This document shows positions 15,924-25,014 of a stretch of 64,000 bases of DNA, piece after piece. Numbering within the stretch: the stretch's first letter is position 1; every line of letters begins with the position of its first letter. The stretch lies in the NCBI RefSeq assembly GCF_017876165.1, contig NZ_JAGINQ010000007.1:239764-303763 (forward strand). Reading direction: 5' to 3'. The notes beneath the pieces were generated by a model. The model worked only from the letters and a program-made list of their open reading frames with translations, was not told the origin of the DNA and made no database searches. Source of the DNA: Azospirillum soli. Lineage in GTDB: Bacteria > Pseudomonadota > Alphaproteobacteria > Azospirillales > Azospirillaceae. The position numbers were made by a program, and so were the translations under genes.

Positions 15924-16135
15924 AGCCGCCTCCTCCTCCGAAGTATCCATTATCAGCGAAGGGGCTCTTCCGGTCCATCCCATCCAAAAGCCTGTCCCGC
16001 CAAGCTTACCCATAGCGCGCGTCTTCCTCGCCGGATGCCCTACGAAGCCTATGAAACGGCCGGGCCAGCGCTGCGTTCTAGGCAACCGTAACGCCCCGGT
16101 TGGGGTGCGGTTCGGCTCGCGAGGAGGAATCCGCT

Positions 16136-18394
16136 TTGGCGACCCAGGAAGTTCACGACCAACCCGCAAGGCGGCAGACCGGCCCCATCTCCTTCGACCT
16201 GTCCGCCGCCGCCGCGACCGCGGTGCGGCGCACGACCGGCATGCTGTTGCGGCACAAGCTTCTGATCGGCACGGTGGTCATCCTCGGCACCGGGCTGGCG
16301 GCCCTTGTGGCGCTGCGCATGACGCCGCTCTACACCGCCGAGACCCTGATCATGGTCGAGCACCGCAAGAACAAGGTGGTCGCCTATCAGGAGGTGGTCA
16401 CCGGCCTGTCCACGGAACTCGGCGCCCTGCAGAGCGAGGTGGCGATCCTGAAGTCGCCGGCCTTCGCCGAGAAGGTGGTCAACAAGCTCGGCCTGATGAA
16501 CGACCCCGAATTCAACGCGGCGCTGCGTCCGGAGAAGACGGACTGGCTGGCCTATCTCTACCCCAAGACCTGGCTGCCGGACTCCTGGTGGAACGCCGCC
16601 CGCGGCGACCGGGCCGAGGTCCAGCTGACGCCGGAGGAAAAGGTCGCCAACGAGAAGACCTCGGTGGTGGAGGCTTTCCTCTACAACCTCGCGGTCCGGC
16701 CGCAGGGGCGGTCCTACGTGATCTCCGTCAACTTCGACAGCGAGGACCCGCGCAAGGCCGCCCTCATCGCCAACACCATCGGCGAGCTTTATCTGGTCGA
16801 TCAGTTGGACGAGAAGTTCAAGGCGTCCAAGCGGGCCACCGCCTGGCTTGAGGAGCGCATCGCCGAACTGCGCCGTGAGGCCAAGACCACCGGCGAGGCG
16901 GTCGAGAAGTATCGGGCCGAAAGCGGCCTGACCTCGGCCGGCGGCGGCGGCGACACCATCCTCGCCCAGCAGCTGGGAGAGCTGAACACCAACTACGTGC
17001 TGGCCCGCACCAAGCGGCAGGAGGCCGAGGCCAAGTACCGCGAGGTCTCCACCCTGATGCAGAGCCCGCGCGGCGTGTCGGCCATCGGCGACGTGCTGGG
17101 CTCCCCCCTGATCCAGGCGCTCCGCCAGCAGGAGGTCGAGCTTCAGCGCAAGATCGCCGACGCCACCAACCGCTACGGCACCAAGCACCCGACCCTGACC
17201 GCGCTGCAGAGCGAGCTGCGCGACCTGCAAGGCCAGATCAGGGCCGACGTGAACCGCATCGTCCAGAATCTCGGCAACGAACTGGAGCTGGCGCGCGGGC
17301 GCGAGGCGGGGCTGAAGGCCAGCCTCGACCAGATGCAGGCCCAGCGCGACCAGCAGCAGCAGTCCACCGTGGCGCTGAAAACCCTGGAGCGCGACGCCGA
17401 GACCGCCCAGACCATGTACGAGGCGCTGCTGACCCGCTTCCAGGAGATCGCCGGCCAGAACGACATCCAGCAGCCCGACGCCCGCGTGGTGTCGGAAGCC
17501 GCGATCCCGCTGAACCCGTCGCAGCCCAACAAGAAGATCATCGTGCTGCTGGCGCTGCTCGCATCCGGCACGCTGGGCGTCCTGCTGGCCCTGCTGCGCG
17601 AGCAGTCGGAGAAGGGGTTCCGCAGCCCACACCAGTTCGAAACCGCGACCGGCGTGCGCTCGCTGGGCATCGTGCCGTCGATCCCGCGCTTCGGCGGCTC
17701 GCCCGCCGCCTACGCCATCGACAAGCCGCTGTCGGCCTTCGCCGAGTCCATGCAGAACCTGCGCACCACCCTCCTGCTCGCCAACCCGGACGGGCACCAG
17801 CGGGTGATCCTGTTCAGCTCCTCCGTGCCCGGCGAGGGCAAAAGCTCCATCGCCGCCGCCTTCGCCCGCATCTGCGCCAACTCCGGCCAGAAGACGATTC
17901 TTCTGGACTGCGACATGCGCCGCAAGGGCCTGCACGACATGCTGAAGATGGAGAACCGGCGCGGCCTCTACGAGGTGCTGTCCGGCGAGTGCGCCCCGTC
18001 GGAGGTGATCCAGACCGACCCGCGCACCGGCCTGCACTTCATCGCCTCCGGCCGGGGTTCCGCCCTGCCGCAGGACATGCTGGGGTCGAGCCGGATGCAC
18101 CAGCTCATCTCGCGCCTTGCCCTGGAGTACGACCGCGTGATCCTCGACTCGCCGCCCGTCCTGGCGGTGTCGGAGGGCAAGCTGCTGACCGCGCTGGCCG
18201 ACCAGACGGTCTTCATCGTCCACTGGGGCAAGACCAAGCGCGAGACGGCCATGGCCGGCCTGAAGGAGATCGTCGAGGCGGGCGGCGAGGTGGTCGGCGT
18301 CCTGTTCTCCCAGGTCGATATCCGCCGCCACGCCCAGTACGAGTTCCCCGACAGCGGCCGCTACCACGGCTACCGCCGCTACTACGCGAACTGA
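16136..18394 (+). CDS. Exopolysaccharide co-polymerase with BY-kinase domain (Wzc/ExoP type)
   Basis: 752-residue polysaccharide chain-length protein fused to a bacterial tyrosine kinase. A Wzz domain has transmembrane helices near residues 41-61 and 465-485, with a long coiled coil and a proline-rich PLNPSQPNKK segment before TM2. The cytoplasmic kinase has Walker A VPGEGKSS (about 564), Walker A' LLDCDMRR and Walker B VILDSPP. Its tail is tyrosine-rich (YEFPDSGRYHGYRRYYAN), the expected autophosphorylation site. The start is TTG 16136: GAGGAGGA lies just upstream, and the only longer start gives a tail across that site. First gene of the exopolysaccharide locus. Confidence 0.93.
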   Translation: MATQEVHDQPARRQTGPISFDLSAAAATAVRRTTGMLLRHKLLIGTVVILGTGLAALVALRMTPLYTAETLIMVEHRKNKVVAYQEVVTGLSTELGALQSEVAILKSPAFAEKVVNKLGLMNDPEFNAALRPEKTDWLAYLYPKTWLPDSWWNAARGDRAEVQLTPEEKVANEKTSVVEAFLYNLAVRPQGRSYVISVNFDSEDPRKAALIANTIGELYLVDQLDEKFKASKRATAWLEERIAELRREAKTTGEAVEKYRAESGLTSAGGGGDTILAQQLGELNTNYVLARTKRQEAEAKYREVSTLMQSPRGVSAIGDVLGSPLIQALRQQEVELQRKIADATNRYGTKHPTLTALQSELRDLQGQIRADVNRIVQNLGNELELARGREAGLKASLDQMQAQRDQQQQSTVALKTLERDAETAQTMYEALLTRFQEIAGQNDIQQPDARVVSEAAIPLNPSQPNKKIIVLLALLASGTLGVLLALLREQSEKGFRSPHQFETATGVRSLGIVPSIPRFGGSPAAYAIDKPLSAFAESMQNLRTTLLLANPDGHQRVILFSSSVPGEGKSSIAAAFARICANSGQKTILLDCDMRRKGLHDMLKMENRRGLYEVLSGECAPSEVIQTDPRTGLHFIASGRGSALPQDMLGSSRMHQLISRLALEYDRVILDSPPVLAVSEGKLLTALADQTVFIVHWGKTKRETAMAGLKEIVEAGGEVVGVLFSQVDIRRHAQYEFPDSGRYHGYRRYYAN

Positions 18395-18414
18395 GCGGGA
18401 TTTTTTATCAAAGT

Positions 18415-18521
18415 CCGGCAAGCGGGCCCCCACCCAACCCTCCCCCACCTGACGGCGGGGGAGGGCTTTTCTCCTTCCCCCGCGAAGTGGGGGACGGTCG
18501 GGATGGGGGCCCGCTTGCCGG
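18415..18521. repeat. GC-rich palindromic element with perfect 18-bp arms
   Basis: Arms CCGGCAAGCGGGCCCCCA (18415-18432) and its exact reverse complement (18504-18521) enclose two smaller hairpins built of CCCTCCCC and CCTTCCCCC. Related copies lie at 5666, 22586 and 33994. It fills most of the gap between the kinase and flippase genes and would form a strong cruciform or RNA hairpin. Confidence 0.9.
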
Positions 18522-18538
18522 CGCTTCGGACATTGGAC

Positions 18539-19984
18539 ATGACCGCCGGACGTCGCATCTTCCTGAACATCCGCGCCCTGGCCGTGGCGCGGGTCGTCAC
18601 GCTGCTGAGCGGACTCGTCACCACCGCCTGGACCGCCCGCGCGCTGGGGCCGGACGGCTTCGGGATCCTGGGCTTCGGCACCTCGATGCTGGCCTACGCG
18701 GCGCTGTTCGTGAATCTGGGACTGTCCACCTACGCCGTCCGCGAGATCGCCCGCGACCGCTCCCAAGTGCCCGACCTCGCCGAGCATGTGCTGACCCTGC
18801 GGACCCTGCTGGCGCTGCTGGTCGGCGGGCTCTACGCCCTGTTCGTCCTGGCGCTGGACAAGCCGGCCCTGGTGAAGGCGGTGCTGCTGGTGCAGGCGGT
18901 CCAGCTGCTCGGCAACGCCCTGGTCCTCGACTTCGTCTATCAGGCAACCGAGCGCATGGGTGTCATCGCCGTGCGGGAGATCGGCACCTCGCTCGGCATC
19001 ATGGCCGCCATGCTGGCCCTGGTGCGCGGGCCGGAGGACGTGGCCGTCGCCGCCGCCATCACCGGCGGCTCCTTCCTGGTCAACGCGGTGCTGATGCTGA
19101 TCCGCTACCGCCGGGACTTCGGCCGGCTGCGGCCCCGCGTGGACCTGAGGGTGTGGCGGAAGATCCTGAAGACCTCCGCCCCCATGGCGGTCAGCGTCTT
19201 CGCCTGGGCGCTGTTCTCGCACCTCGACCTCGTCATGCTGGGCTTCATGGCGCCGCAGACGGAGGTCGGCTGGTACGCGGCGGCGACCAAGCTGCTGGTC
19301 CTCTCACTGACCGCCGCCAACATCGTCATGAGCGCCTTCATGCCGCAGCTCGCCGCCGCTTACGGCGACACCGAGCGGATGCGCGAGCGGATGCGGGACT
19401 ACGCCGCGACGATGCTGTCGGTCGGGGCGCTGATCGCCGCCGGCGGGATCACCCTGGCGCCGGCCATCCTCGGCCTGATCTACGGCCCGGCTTACACGCC
19501 GGCCGCCGACGCGCTGCGCCTGCTGATGGTTTCGGTGGCGGTGGTCCATGTGAACATGGCGCTGGGCAACCCGCTGCTGGTCTGGCATCGGCAGACCGGG
19601 TACATGACCGCCATCCTGATCGGCGGCGTCACCAACGCCGTCCTCAACGCCATCCTGATTCCACGCTGGGGAATCGAGGGCTCCGCCGCCGCGACCGTGG
19701 TGGCCGAGCTGACCGCCATGACCGGGCTGGCATGGCAGCACCGGCGCGCGGTGGGGCAGCTCTACCTCGGCATCATCGCCCGCGCGGCCCTGTGCGGAGC
19801 GGCGGCGATGGCCGCGACGCTGGCGCTGGCCCATGTCCTGCCCGCAGCCTTGGCCCCACACAAGCCGATCACCGTCGTTCTGGCCGGCGGGCTGGCGCTG
19901 GTCGGGATCTATGCGCTGGGGGTGCTGATGACGGGGCTGGTACGCCCGTCGCGCCTGCGCCGTCTCATCGGGGCGGCGGCCTGA
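18539..19984 (+). CDS. Wzx-type polysaccharide flippase
   Basis: 481-residue multi-pass membrane protein of the MOP/polysaccharide transporter family, about 12-14 helices. The N-terminal NIRALAVARVVTLLSGLVTTAWTAR, then ALGPDGFGILGFGTS, is the classic RfbX/Wzx opening. Expected to flip lipid-linked repeat units across the inner membrane to the periplasm, where the Wzy-like protein encoded at 29.5 kb would polymerise them. ATG 18539 was chosen because the longer frame begins within the palindromic element. It lies downstream of the co-polymerase gene and upstream of sugar-nucleotide genes. Confidence 0.92.
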   Translation: MTAGRRIFLNIRALAVARVVTLLSGLVTTAWTARALGPDGFGILGFGTSMLAYAALFVNLGLSTYAVREIARDRSQVPDLAEHVLTLRTLLALLVGGLYALFVLALDKPALVKAVLLVQAVQLLGNALVLDFVYQATERMGVIAVREIGTSLGIMAAMLALVRGPEDVAVAAAITGGSFLVNAVLMLIRYRRDFGRLRPRVDLRVWRKILKTSAPMAVSVFAWALFSHLDLVMLGFMAPQTEVGWYAAATKLLVLSLTAANIVMSAFMPQLAAAYGDTERMRERMRDYAATMLSVGALIAAGGITLAPAILGLIYGPAYTPAADALRLLMVSVAVVHVNMALGNPLLVWHRQTGYMTAILIGGVTNAVLNAILIPRWGIEGSAAATVVAELTAMTGLAWQHRRAVGQLYLGIIARAALCGAAAMAATLALAHVLPAALAPHKPITVVLAGGLALVGIYALGVLMTGLVRPSRLRRLIGAAA

Positions 19985-20213
19985 ATGGAAGACCCTACCC
20001 CCAAGAAGGCGCGCAAAACTCCAAAAAACCGCTTCTCAGCGCTCAGTAGTAATCCCAAGAAAATACCACTCAGTCAACGGCATAGCCTCTTCACGTATCC
20101 CAGAAGTCCGGAACATTGCCGCAGCGCGGAACGTTCGGAGTTGGCAAGCGCGGGCGGCGCACGGATCGGCGCCTTTGGATGCATGCGCAAATTAAAGGCA
20201 GGATCGAACGAAT

Positions 20214-21569
20214 ATGCTCCCAAAATCCTTTCCTGACCGAAATGTCTGTGTCCTGGGCCTCGGCTACGTCGGTCTGACGCTGGCCGTCGCCATGGCCGAC
20301 GCCGGCTTCCAGGTGCACGGCGTGGAGGTCCGCGGCGAGGTGCTCGACAAGCTCGCGCGCGGCATCCCGCACTTTCACGAGCCGGGCCTGACCGAAAAGC
20401 TCCGCCACGTCATGGCGCGCGGCCGCTTCACCTTCGGCCGGACCCCGGACGAGTGCGCGCGCTGCAGCGTCTTCATTATCACCGTCGGCACGCCGCTGGG
20501 CCGCGACGGCGGCGTGCGCACTGACATGATCGAGGCGGCGACCCGGCAGGTGGCCGAGCGCATCCACGACGGCGACCTCGTCATCCTGCGCTCCACGGTC
20601 AAGCTGGGGACCACCCGCAACGTGGTGGCGCCGATCCTGCGGGCGACCGGCAAGCGGTTCGACATCGCCTTCTGCCCGGAGCGCACGCTGGAAGGCCAGG
20701 CGCTGATCGAGCTGAACCAGCTGCCGCAGATCATCGGGGCGGAGAGCATGGAGGTGGCGGCCCGCGCCGCGCAGATCTTCGGCTTCCTCACCCCGACCAC
20801 GGTCAAGGTCTCCACCCTGGAGACGGCGGAGCTGATCAAGCTGGTGGACAACACCTACCGCGACGTGACCTTCGCCTTCGCCAACGAGATCGCCCGGCTG
20901 TGCGACGCCATGGAGGTCTCGGCGCTGGAGGTGGTCCGCGCCGGCAAGCTGGGCTACCCGCGCACCAACCTGCCGCTGCCCGGCCCGGTCGGCGGCCCCT
21001 GCCTGGAGAAGGACCCGCACATCCTGATCGAGGGCGCGCGGGAGGCCGGCATCGACATGGCGATCACCGCCGCCGGCCGCCGCATCAACGAGACCCAGCC
21101 CATCGAGGTCGCCGGCTTCCTGGAAACGCTGACCCAGTCCATGCAGGGCTTCCCCAAGGCGCCGACGATCAGCCTGATGGGCCTCGCCTTCAAGGGCCGG
21201 CCGGCGACCGACGACCTGCGCGGCACCATGGCCAAGCCGGTGTTCGAGGAGCTGCGCAACCGCTTCCCGCACGCCCGCTGGCGCGGCTTCGACGCGGTGG
21301 TGGCGCCGGACGACATCCGCTCCTTCGGGCTGGAGCCGGCCGGGTCGATGACCGAGGCGGTGCAGGGCGCCAACCTCGCGGTCATCCTGAACAACCACCC
21401 GGTCTTCACCTCCATGCCGCTGCCCGATCTGGCCGACCGCATGGACCGGCCGGGGGTCATCTACGACTTCTGGAACAACTTCAACAGCCGCGAGGTGGAC
21501 CTGCCCGAGGGCACGGCCTACGTGGCGCTCGGTAGCCACGGCGCCGCCCGCTTCGACCATGTCGCGTAA
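20214..21569 (+). CDS. UDP-glucose/GDP-mannose dehydrogenase family nucleotide-sugar dehydrogenase
   Basis: 451-residue NAD-dependent dehydrogenase making an NDP-uronic acid from an NDP-hexose by two oxidations. The N-terminal Rossmann motif VLGLGYVGLTLA, the central helix with KLVDNTYRDVTFAFANEIA, and catalytic Cys263 in GGPCLEKDP are present, with a C-terminal UDP-binding domain. Loop wording (GYPRTNLPLPGPVGGPC) resembles the UDP-ManNAc/UDP-GlcNAc dehydrogenase branch (WecC/WbpA) rather than plain Ugd, but the substrate is uncertain. It probably starts a new transcription unit after 229 bases of non-coding DNA. Supplies uronate residues to the polysaccharide. Confidence 0.9.
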   Translation: MLPKSFPDRNVCVLGLGYVGLTLAVAMADAGFQVHGVEVRGEVLDKLARGIPHFHEPGLTEKLRHVMARGRFTFGRTPDECARCSVFIITVGTPLGRDGGVRTDMIEAATRQVAERIHDGDLVILRSTVKLGTTRNVVAPILRATGKRFDIAFCPERTLEGQALIELNQLPQIIGAESMEVAARAAQIFGFLTPTTVKVSTLETAELIKLVDNTYRDVTFAFANEIARLCDAMEVSALEVVRAGKLGYPRTNLPLPGPVGGPCLEKDPHILIEGAREAGIDMAITAAGRRINETQPIEVAGFLETLTQSMQGFPKAPTISLMGLAFKGRPATDDLRGTMAKPVFEELRNRFPHARWRGFDAVVAPDDIRSFGLEPAGSMTEAVQGANLAVILNNHPVFTSMPLPDLADRMDRPGVIYDFWNNFNSREVDLPEGTAYVALGSHGAARFDHVA

Positions 21570-21578
21570 GGGGATGCC

Positions 21579-22568
21579 ATGACGAAACATTACCTCGTCA
21601 CCGGGGGCAGCGGCTTCATCGGCGCCGCCCTCGTCCGCCGGCTGGTGCGCGACGGGCATAAGGTCCGCGTGTTCGACGACAACTCCCGCGGCCACCCGCG
21701 CCGGCTGGGCGACGTGCTGGAGGCGGTCGAGTTCGTCAACGGCGACATCCGCGACGCCGAGGCCGTGGCGAAGGCCGTGCGCGGCGTGGACGGCGTGCTG
21801 CATCTGGCCGCCGTCAACGGCACCCGGCACTTCTACGAGAAGCCGGAGGTCGTGCTGGACGTCGGCGTGCGCGGCATGCTGAACGTGCTGGACGCCTGCC
21901 GGGCGGCCGGTGTCGGTGACCTCGTGGTGGCGTCCTCGTCGGAGGCGTACCAGACCCCGCCGCTGGTCCCGACGCCGGAGGATGTGCCTCTGGTCGTGCC
22001 GGACGTGCAGAACGCCCGCTACAGCTACGGCGGCTCCAAGCTCATCTCCGAACTGCTGGCGGTCAACTGGGGCCGCACCGGCTTCGACCGGGTGGCGATC
22101 TTCCGCCCGCACAACGTCTACGGCCCCGACATGGGGTGGGAGCATGTGGTGCCGGAGTTCGTGCGCCGCGCCGTCGCGGCCATCGACCGGACGCCGCGTG
22201 CCCCCGTCCCCTTCCCCATCCAGGGCGACGGCGGCCAGACCCGCGCCTTCGTCCACATCGACGACGCCATCGACGGCATCGTCGCGGTGATCGAGCGGGG
22301 CGCGCATCTCGGCATCTATCACGTCGGCAACCCGGAGGAGGTCACCATCGCGGACCTCGCCCGGCAGGTCGTCACCGTGCTGGGCCGTGAGGCGGACATC
22401 CAGGCCGGCCCGGCGGCCCCCGGCGGCACCCAGCGCCGCTGCCCGGACATCGCGCGGCTGATGGCGCTGGGGTACCTGCCGCGCATCCCGCTCTCGGCCG
22501 GTCTGCCGGGGGTGGTGGACTGGTACGCCGCCCGCTGCCGGGACGCCGCGCCGGTCGCCGCCGAATGA
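21579..22568 (+). CDS. NAD-dependent nucleotide-sugar epimerase/dehydratase
   Basis: 329-residue extended short-chain dehydrogenase. Glycine-rich cofactor loop TGGSGFIG (residues 8-15), DDNSRG for NAD selectivity, active-site VASSSEAYQTP and catalytic YSYGGSK. The C-terminal domain contains GDGGQTRAFVHIDDAIDGI, typical of NDP-sugar 4-epimerases and related enzymes. The gene follows the dehydrogenase by nine bases, so the pair probably acts in sequence on one nucleotide sugar. Exact reaction not determinable. Confidence 0.9.
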   Translation: MTKHYLVTGGSGFIGAALVRRLVRDGHKVRVFDDNSRGHPRRLGDVLEAVEFVNGDIRDAEAVAKAVRGVDGVLHLAAVNGTRHFYEKPEVVLDVGVRGMLNVLDACRAAGVGDLVVASSSEAYQTPPLVPTPEDVPLVVPDVQNARYSYGGSKLISELLAVNWGRTGFDRVAIFRPHNVYGPDMGWEHVVPEFVRRAVAAIDRTPRAPVPFPIQGDGGQTRAFVHIDDAIDGIVAVIERGAHLGIYHVGNPEEVTIADLARQVVTVLGREADIQAGPAAPGGTQRRCPDIARLMALGYLPRIPLSAGLPGVVDWYAARCRDAAPVAAE

Positions 22569-22585
22569 TGACGCGCCCGCTGCGA

Positions 22586-22738
22586 GCCCCCACCCTAACC
22601 CTCCCCCATGCTGCGCACGGGGGAGGGAACCAAGCCCCTTCCCCCGCCTTTCGCGCAAACGAAGTTTGCGCTGACGGCGTCAGGCGAATGCCTTGGCATT
22701 CGCTGAGAGCCGAAGTGGGGGAAGGCTGGGATGGGGGC
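22586..22738. repeat. GC-rich palindromic element, long composite copy
   Basis: Outer arms GCCCCCACCC... (22586) and ...GGGATGGGGGC (to 22738). Inside is a 75-base segment absent from the other copies, with two perfect hairpins: GCGCAAAC-GAA-GTTTGCGC (22653-22671) and GCGAATGCC-TT-GGCATTCGC (22684-22703). It lies between the epimerase and fucose synthase genes. Confidence 0.88.
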
Positions 22739-22777
22739 CGGCGGCGGACACCTCGAAACGGGCCAAGGAGTCCTTTG

Positions 22778-23752
22778 ATGACCTTGCACCGGAACAGCCG
22801 CATCTTCGTGGCGGGGCATCGCGGCCTCGTCGGGTCGGCCATCCTGCGCCGGCTGGCGGGGGAGGGATACAACGACCTCGTCCTGCGCACGCGGGACCAG
22901 CTGGACCTGACCGATCAGGCCGCCGTCCGCGCCTTCTTCGACCGGGAGGGGATCGAACACGTGATCCTCGCCGCCGCGAAGGTCGGGGGCATCCTGGCCA
23001 ACGACCGCTTCGGCGGCGACTTCATCCGCGACAACCTGCTGATCCAGACCAACGTCATCGACGCGGCCTGGAGGGCAGGGGTGAAGAAGCTGCTGTTCCT
23101 CGGCTCCTCCTGCCTCTACCCCAAGCACGCCGAGCAGCCGCTTCGGGAAGAGGCCCTGCTGACCGGCGCGCTGGAGCCGACCAACAAGCCCTACGCGGTC
23201 GCCAAGATCGCCGGCATCACCATGTGCCAGGCCTACCGGCGCCAGTACGGCTTCAACGCCATCTGCGCCATGCCGTCGAACCTCTACGGCCCCGGCGACC
23301 ATTTCGACCCGGAAGGCTCGCACGCCCTGCCCGGCCTGATCCGCCGCTTCCACGACGCCAAGCTGGCCGGCGCGCCCAGCGTCACCCTGTGGGGCACCGG
23401 CACGCCGCGCCGCGAGTTCCTGTATGTGGACGACATGGCCGACGCCTGCCTGCACCTGATGCACCACTATGACGGCGAGGACATCGTCAACGTCGGCCCC
23501 GGCGAGGACATCGCCATTGCCGACCTCGCCCACATGATCCGCGGCGTGGTCGGCTACGAGGGCCGGATCGAGCATGACCTGACCAAGCCGGACGGCCATC
23601 CGCGCAAGCTCATGGACGTGTCCCGCCTGTTCACCACCGGCTGGCGGCCGAAGGTCGGGCTGGAGGAGGGGGTGCGCCGCACCTACGACTGGTTCCTGGA
23701 GCACGCGGCCCCGGCCGTCGCGCCTGCCGTTCCCGTCCAGGCGGCGGAGTAA
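22778..23752 (+). CDS. fcl: GDP-L-fucose synthase
   Basis: 324-residue bifunctional epimerase/reductase converting GDP-4-keto-6-deoxymannose to GDP-L-fucose. Characteristic features: VAGHRGLVGSAI cofactor loop, LGSSCLYPK with Cys112, Tyr139 and Lys143 in the PYAVAK catalytic motif, and PSNLYGPGDHFDPEGSHALP. ATG 22778 follows AAGGAG. The partner GDP-mannose 4,6-dehydratase (gmd) is not in the window, so it must be elsewhere. Indicates a fucose-containing polysaccharide. Confidence 0.95.
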   Translation: MTLHRNSRIFVAGHRGLVGSAILRRLAGEGYNDLVLRTRDQLDLTDQAAVRAFFDREGIEHVILAAAKVGGILANDRFGGDFIRDNLLIQTNVIDAAWRAGVKKLLFLGSSCLYPKHAEQPLREEALLTGALEPTNKPYAVAKIAGITMCQAYRRQYGFNAICAMPSNLYGPGDHFDPEGSHALPGLIRRFHDAKLAGAPSVTLWGTGTPRREFLYVDDMADACLHLMHHYDGEDIVNVGPGEDIAIADLAHMIRGVVGYEGRIEHDLTKPDGHPRKLMDVSRLFTTGWRPKVGLEEGVRRTYDWFLEHAAPAVAPAVPVQAAE

Positions 23753-23757
23753 GGGGG

Positions 23758-25014
23758 ATGCCGGAAGACTTCGTCGCCCTGCGCACGGCCACCCGGCCAG
23801 TCGCCGTGCCGCCGCGCGTCCTTCTGGTGGCGCAGAGCTATTGGCCGGAACCGGCCGGCAGCGCGCCGATGATGACCGATCTCGCCACCGCCTTCGCGGC
23901 GGCGGGGGCCGACACCACGGTCCTGACCGCGCGCCCCAACTATCCCGGCCACCGCGTCTACGACGGCTACGCCGACGGCGGCCAGGACCGGACCACCGTG
24001 GACGGCGTGCGCATCGAACGCCTGACCACCATCCCGCCGAAAGGCGGCGGCATGAAGGCCCGCCTGATCCACGAGGGCGTCCTGCACGCCGGCTTCCTCG
24101 CGGCGCGCGGCCGGGGCCGGGTCGCGCGGCACAAGGCGGTGCTGTCGCTCTGCCCCTCCATCTTCAGCGTCGGGGTCGCCGACCGGTTCAAGGCGCCGGG
24201 CGGGCGGCACGTCGCCATCGTCCACGACATCCAATCGGGGCTGGCCGGCGCGCTCGGCCTCGGCGGCGGGGCGGCGCTGAAGGCCCTGCGGGCGGTCGAA
24301 CGCTCCGCCCTGAACCGCGCCGACGCCGTGGTCGTCCTGTCGGAGGCCATGCGCGACGTGCTGCGCGATCTGGGCGTCCGCCGGCCGGTGGTGGTCATCC
24401 CGCCGCATGTGGACGCCGACGCCGTGCGCCCCCTGCCCCGCCCGGCGGACCAGCCGCCGACCGTCCTCTACAGCGGCGCCTTCGCCCGCAAGCAGGGCTT
24501 GGAGCAGGTTCTGGAGATGGCGCGGCACCTCCAGGCGCTCCGCCCCGACGCCCGCGTCCTGCTGCGCGGCCAAGGTGGGATCGAGGCGGAGCTGAAGGCC
24601 CAGGCCAAGGCCCTGCGGCTGGACAACGTCGCGTTCGCGCCGCTGAGCCCGAAGGAACGGCTGGCCGAGGGCTTGGCCGAGGGCGACGTGCATCTCGTCC
24701 CGCAGCGGCCGGAGGGCGCGGCCTTCGCCATGCCCGGCAAGGCGGTGACCATCCTGGCGGCGGGCCGGCCCTTCGTCTGCACCTGCCTGCCCGGATCGGC
24801 GCTCGCCCGGCTGGAGGCGGAGATCGGCGCCTTTCTCACCACCCCGCCCGACGCGCCGGAGGCGATGGCGGCGGCGGTGGCGGAACTGCTGGACGCCCCC
24901 GACCGCCGCGCCGCCATGGGCCGCCGTGGTCGCGCCTGGGTCGAGGCCAACGCCAGCCGCGCCGCCGTGCTGGCGCGCTACGCGGGGCTGCTGATGGAAG
25001 GAACGGACGCATGA
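23758..25014 (+). CDS. Glycosyltransferase, GT4/WcaI-like
   Basis: 418-residue GT-B fold transferase. The N-terminal VLLVAQSYWPEPAGSAPMMTDLA block is typical of WcaI/WbuB-like enzymes, which add fucose or N-acetylfucosamine residues in relatives. A VIPPHVD linker and a C-terminal nucleotide-sugar domain follow (YSGAFARKQGLEQVLEMA; the late motif FAMPGKAVTILAAGRPFV replaces the usual E-x7-E). It follows fcl by five bases and overlaps the next gene by four (ATGA), so it is in the same operon. Donor likely GDP-fucose by context; this is inference. Confidence 0.88.
   Translation: MPEDFVALRTATRPVAVPPRVLLVAQSYWPEPAGSAPMMTDLATAFAAAGADTTVLTARPNYPGHRVYDGYADGGQDRTTVDGVRIERLTTIPPKGGGMKARLIHEGVLHAGFLAARGRGRVARHKAVLSLCPSIFSVGVADRFKAPGGRHVAIVHDIQSGLAGALGLGGGAALKALRAVERSALNRADAVVVLSEAMRDVLRDLGVRRPVVVIPPHVDADAVRPLPRPADQPPTVLYSGAFARKQGLEQVLEMARHLQALRPDARVLLRGQGGIEAELKAQAKALRLDNVAFAPLSPKERLAEGLAEGDVHLVPQRPEGAAFAMPGKAVTILAAGRPFVCTCLPGSALARLEAEIGAFLTTPPDAPEAMAAAVAELLDAPDRRAAMGRRGRAWVEANASRAAVLARYAGLLMEGTDA

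Noticed and set aside
16049..19222. A 1057-codon open frame on the minus strand over the co-polymerase and flippase genes
   Set aside because: It lies antisense to two clearly recognisable proteins and its translation is low-complexity His/Gln/Gly/Arg, the usual shadow of high-GC third positions.
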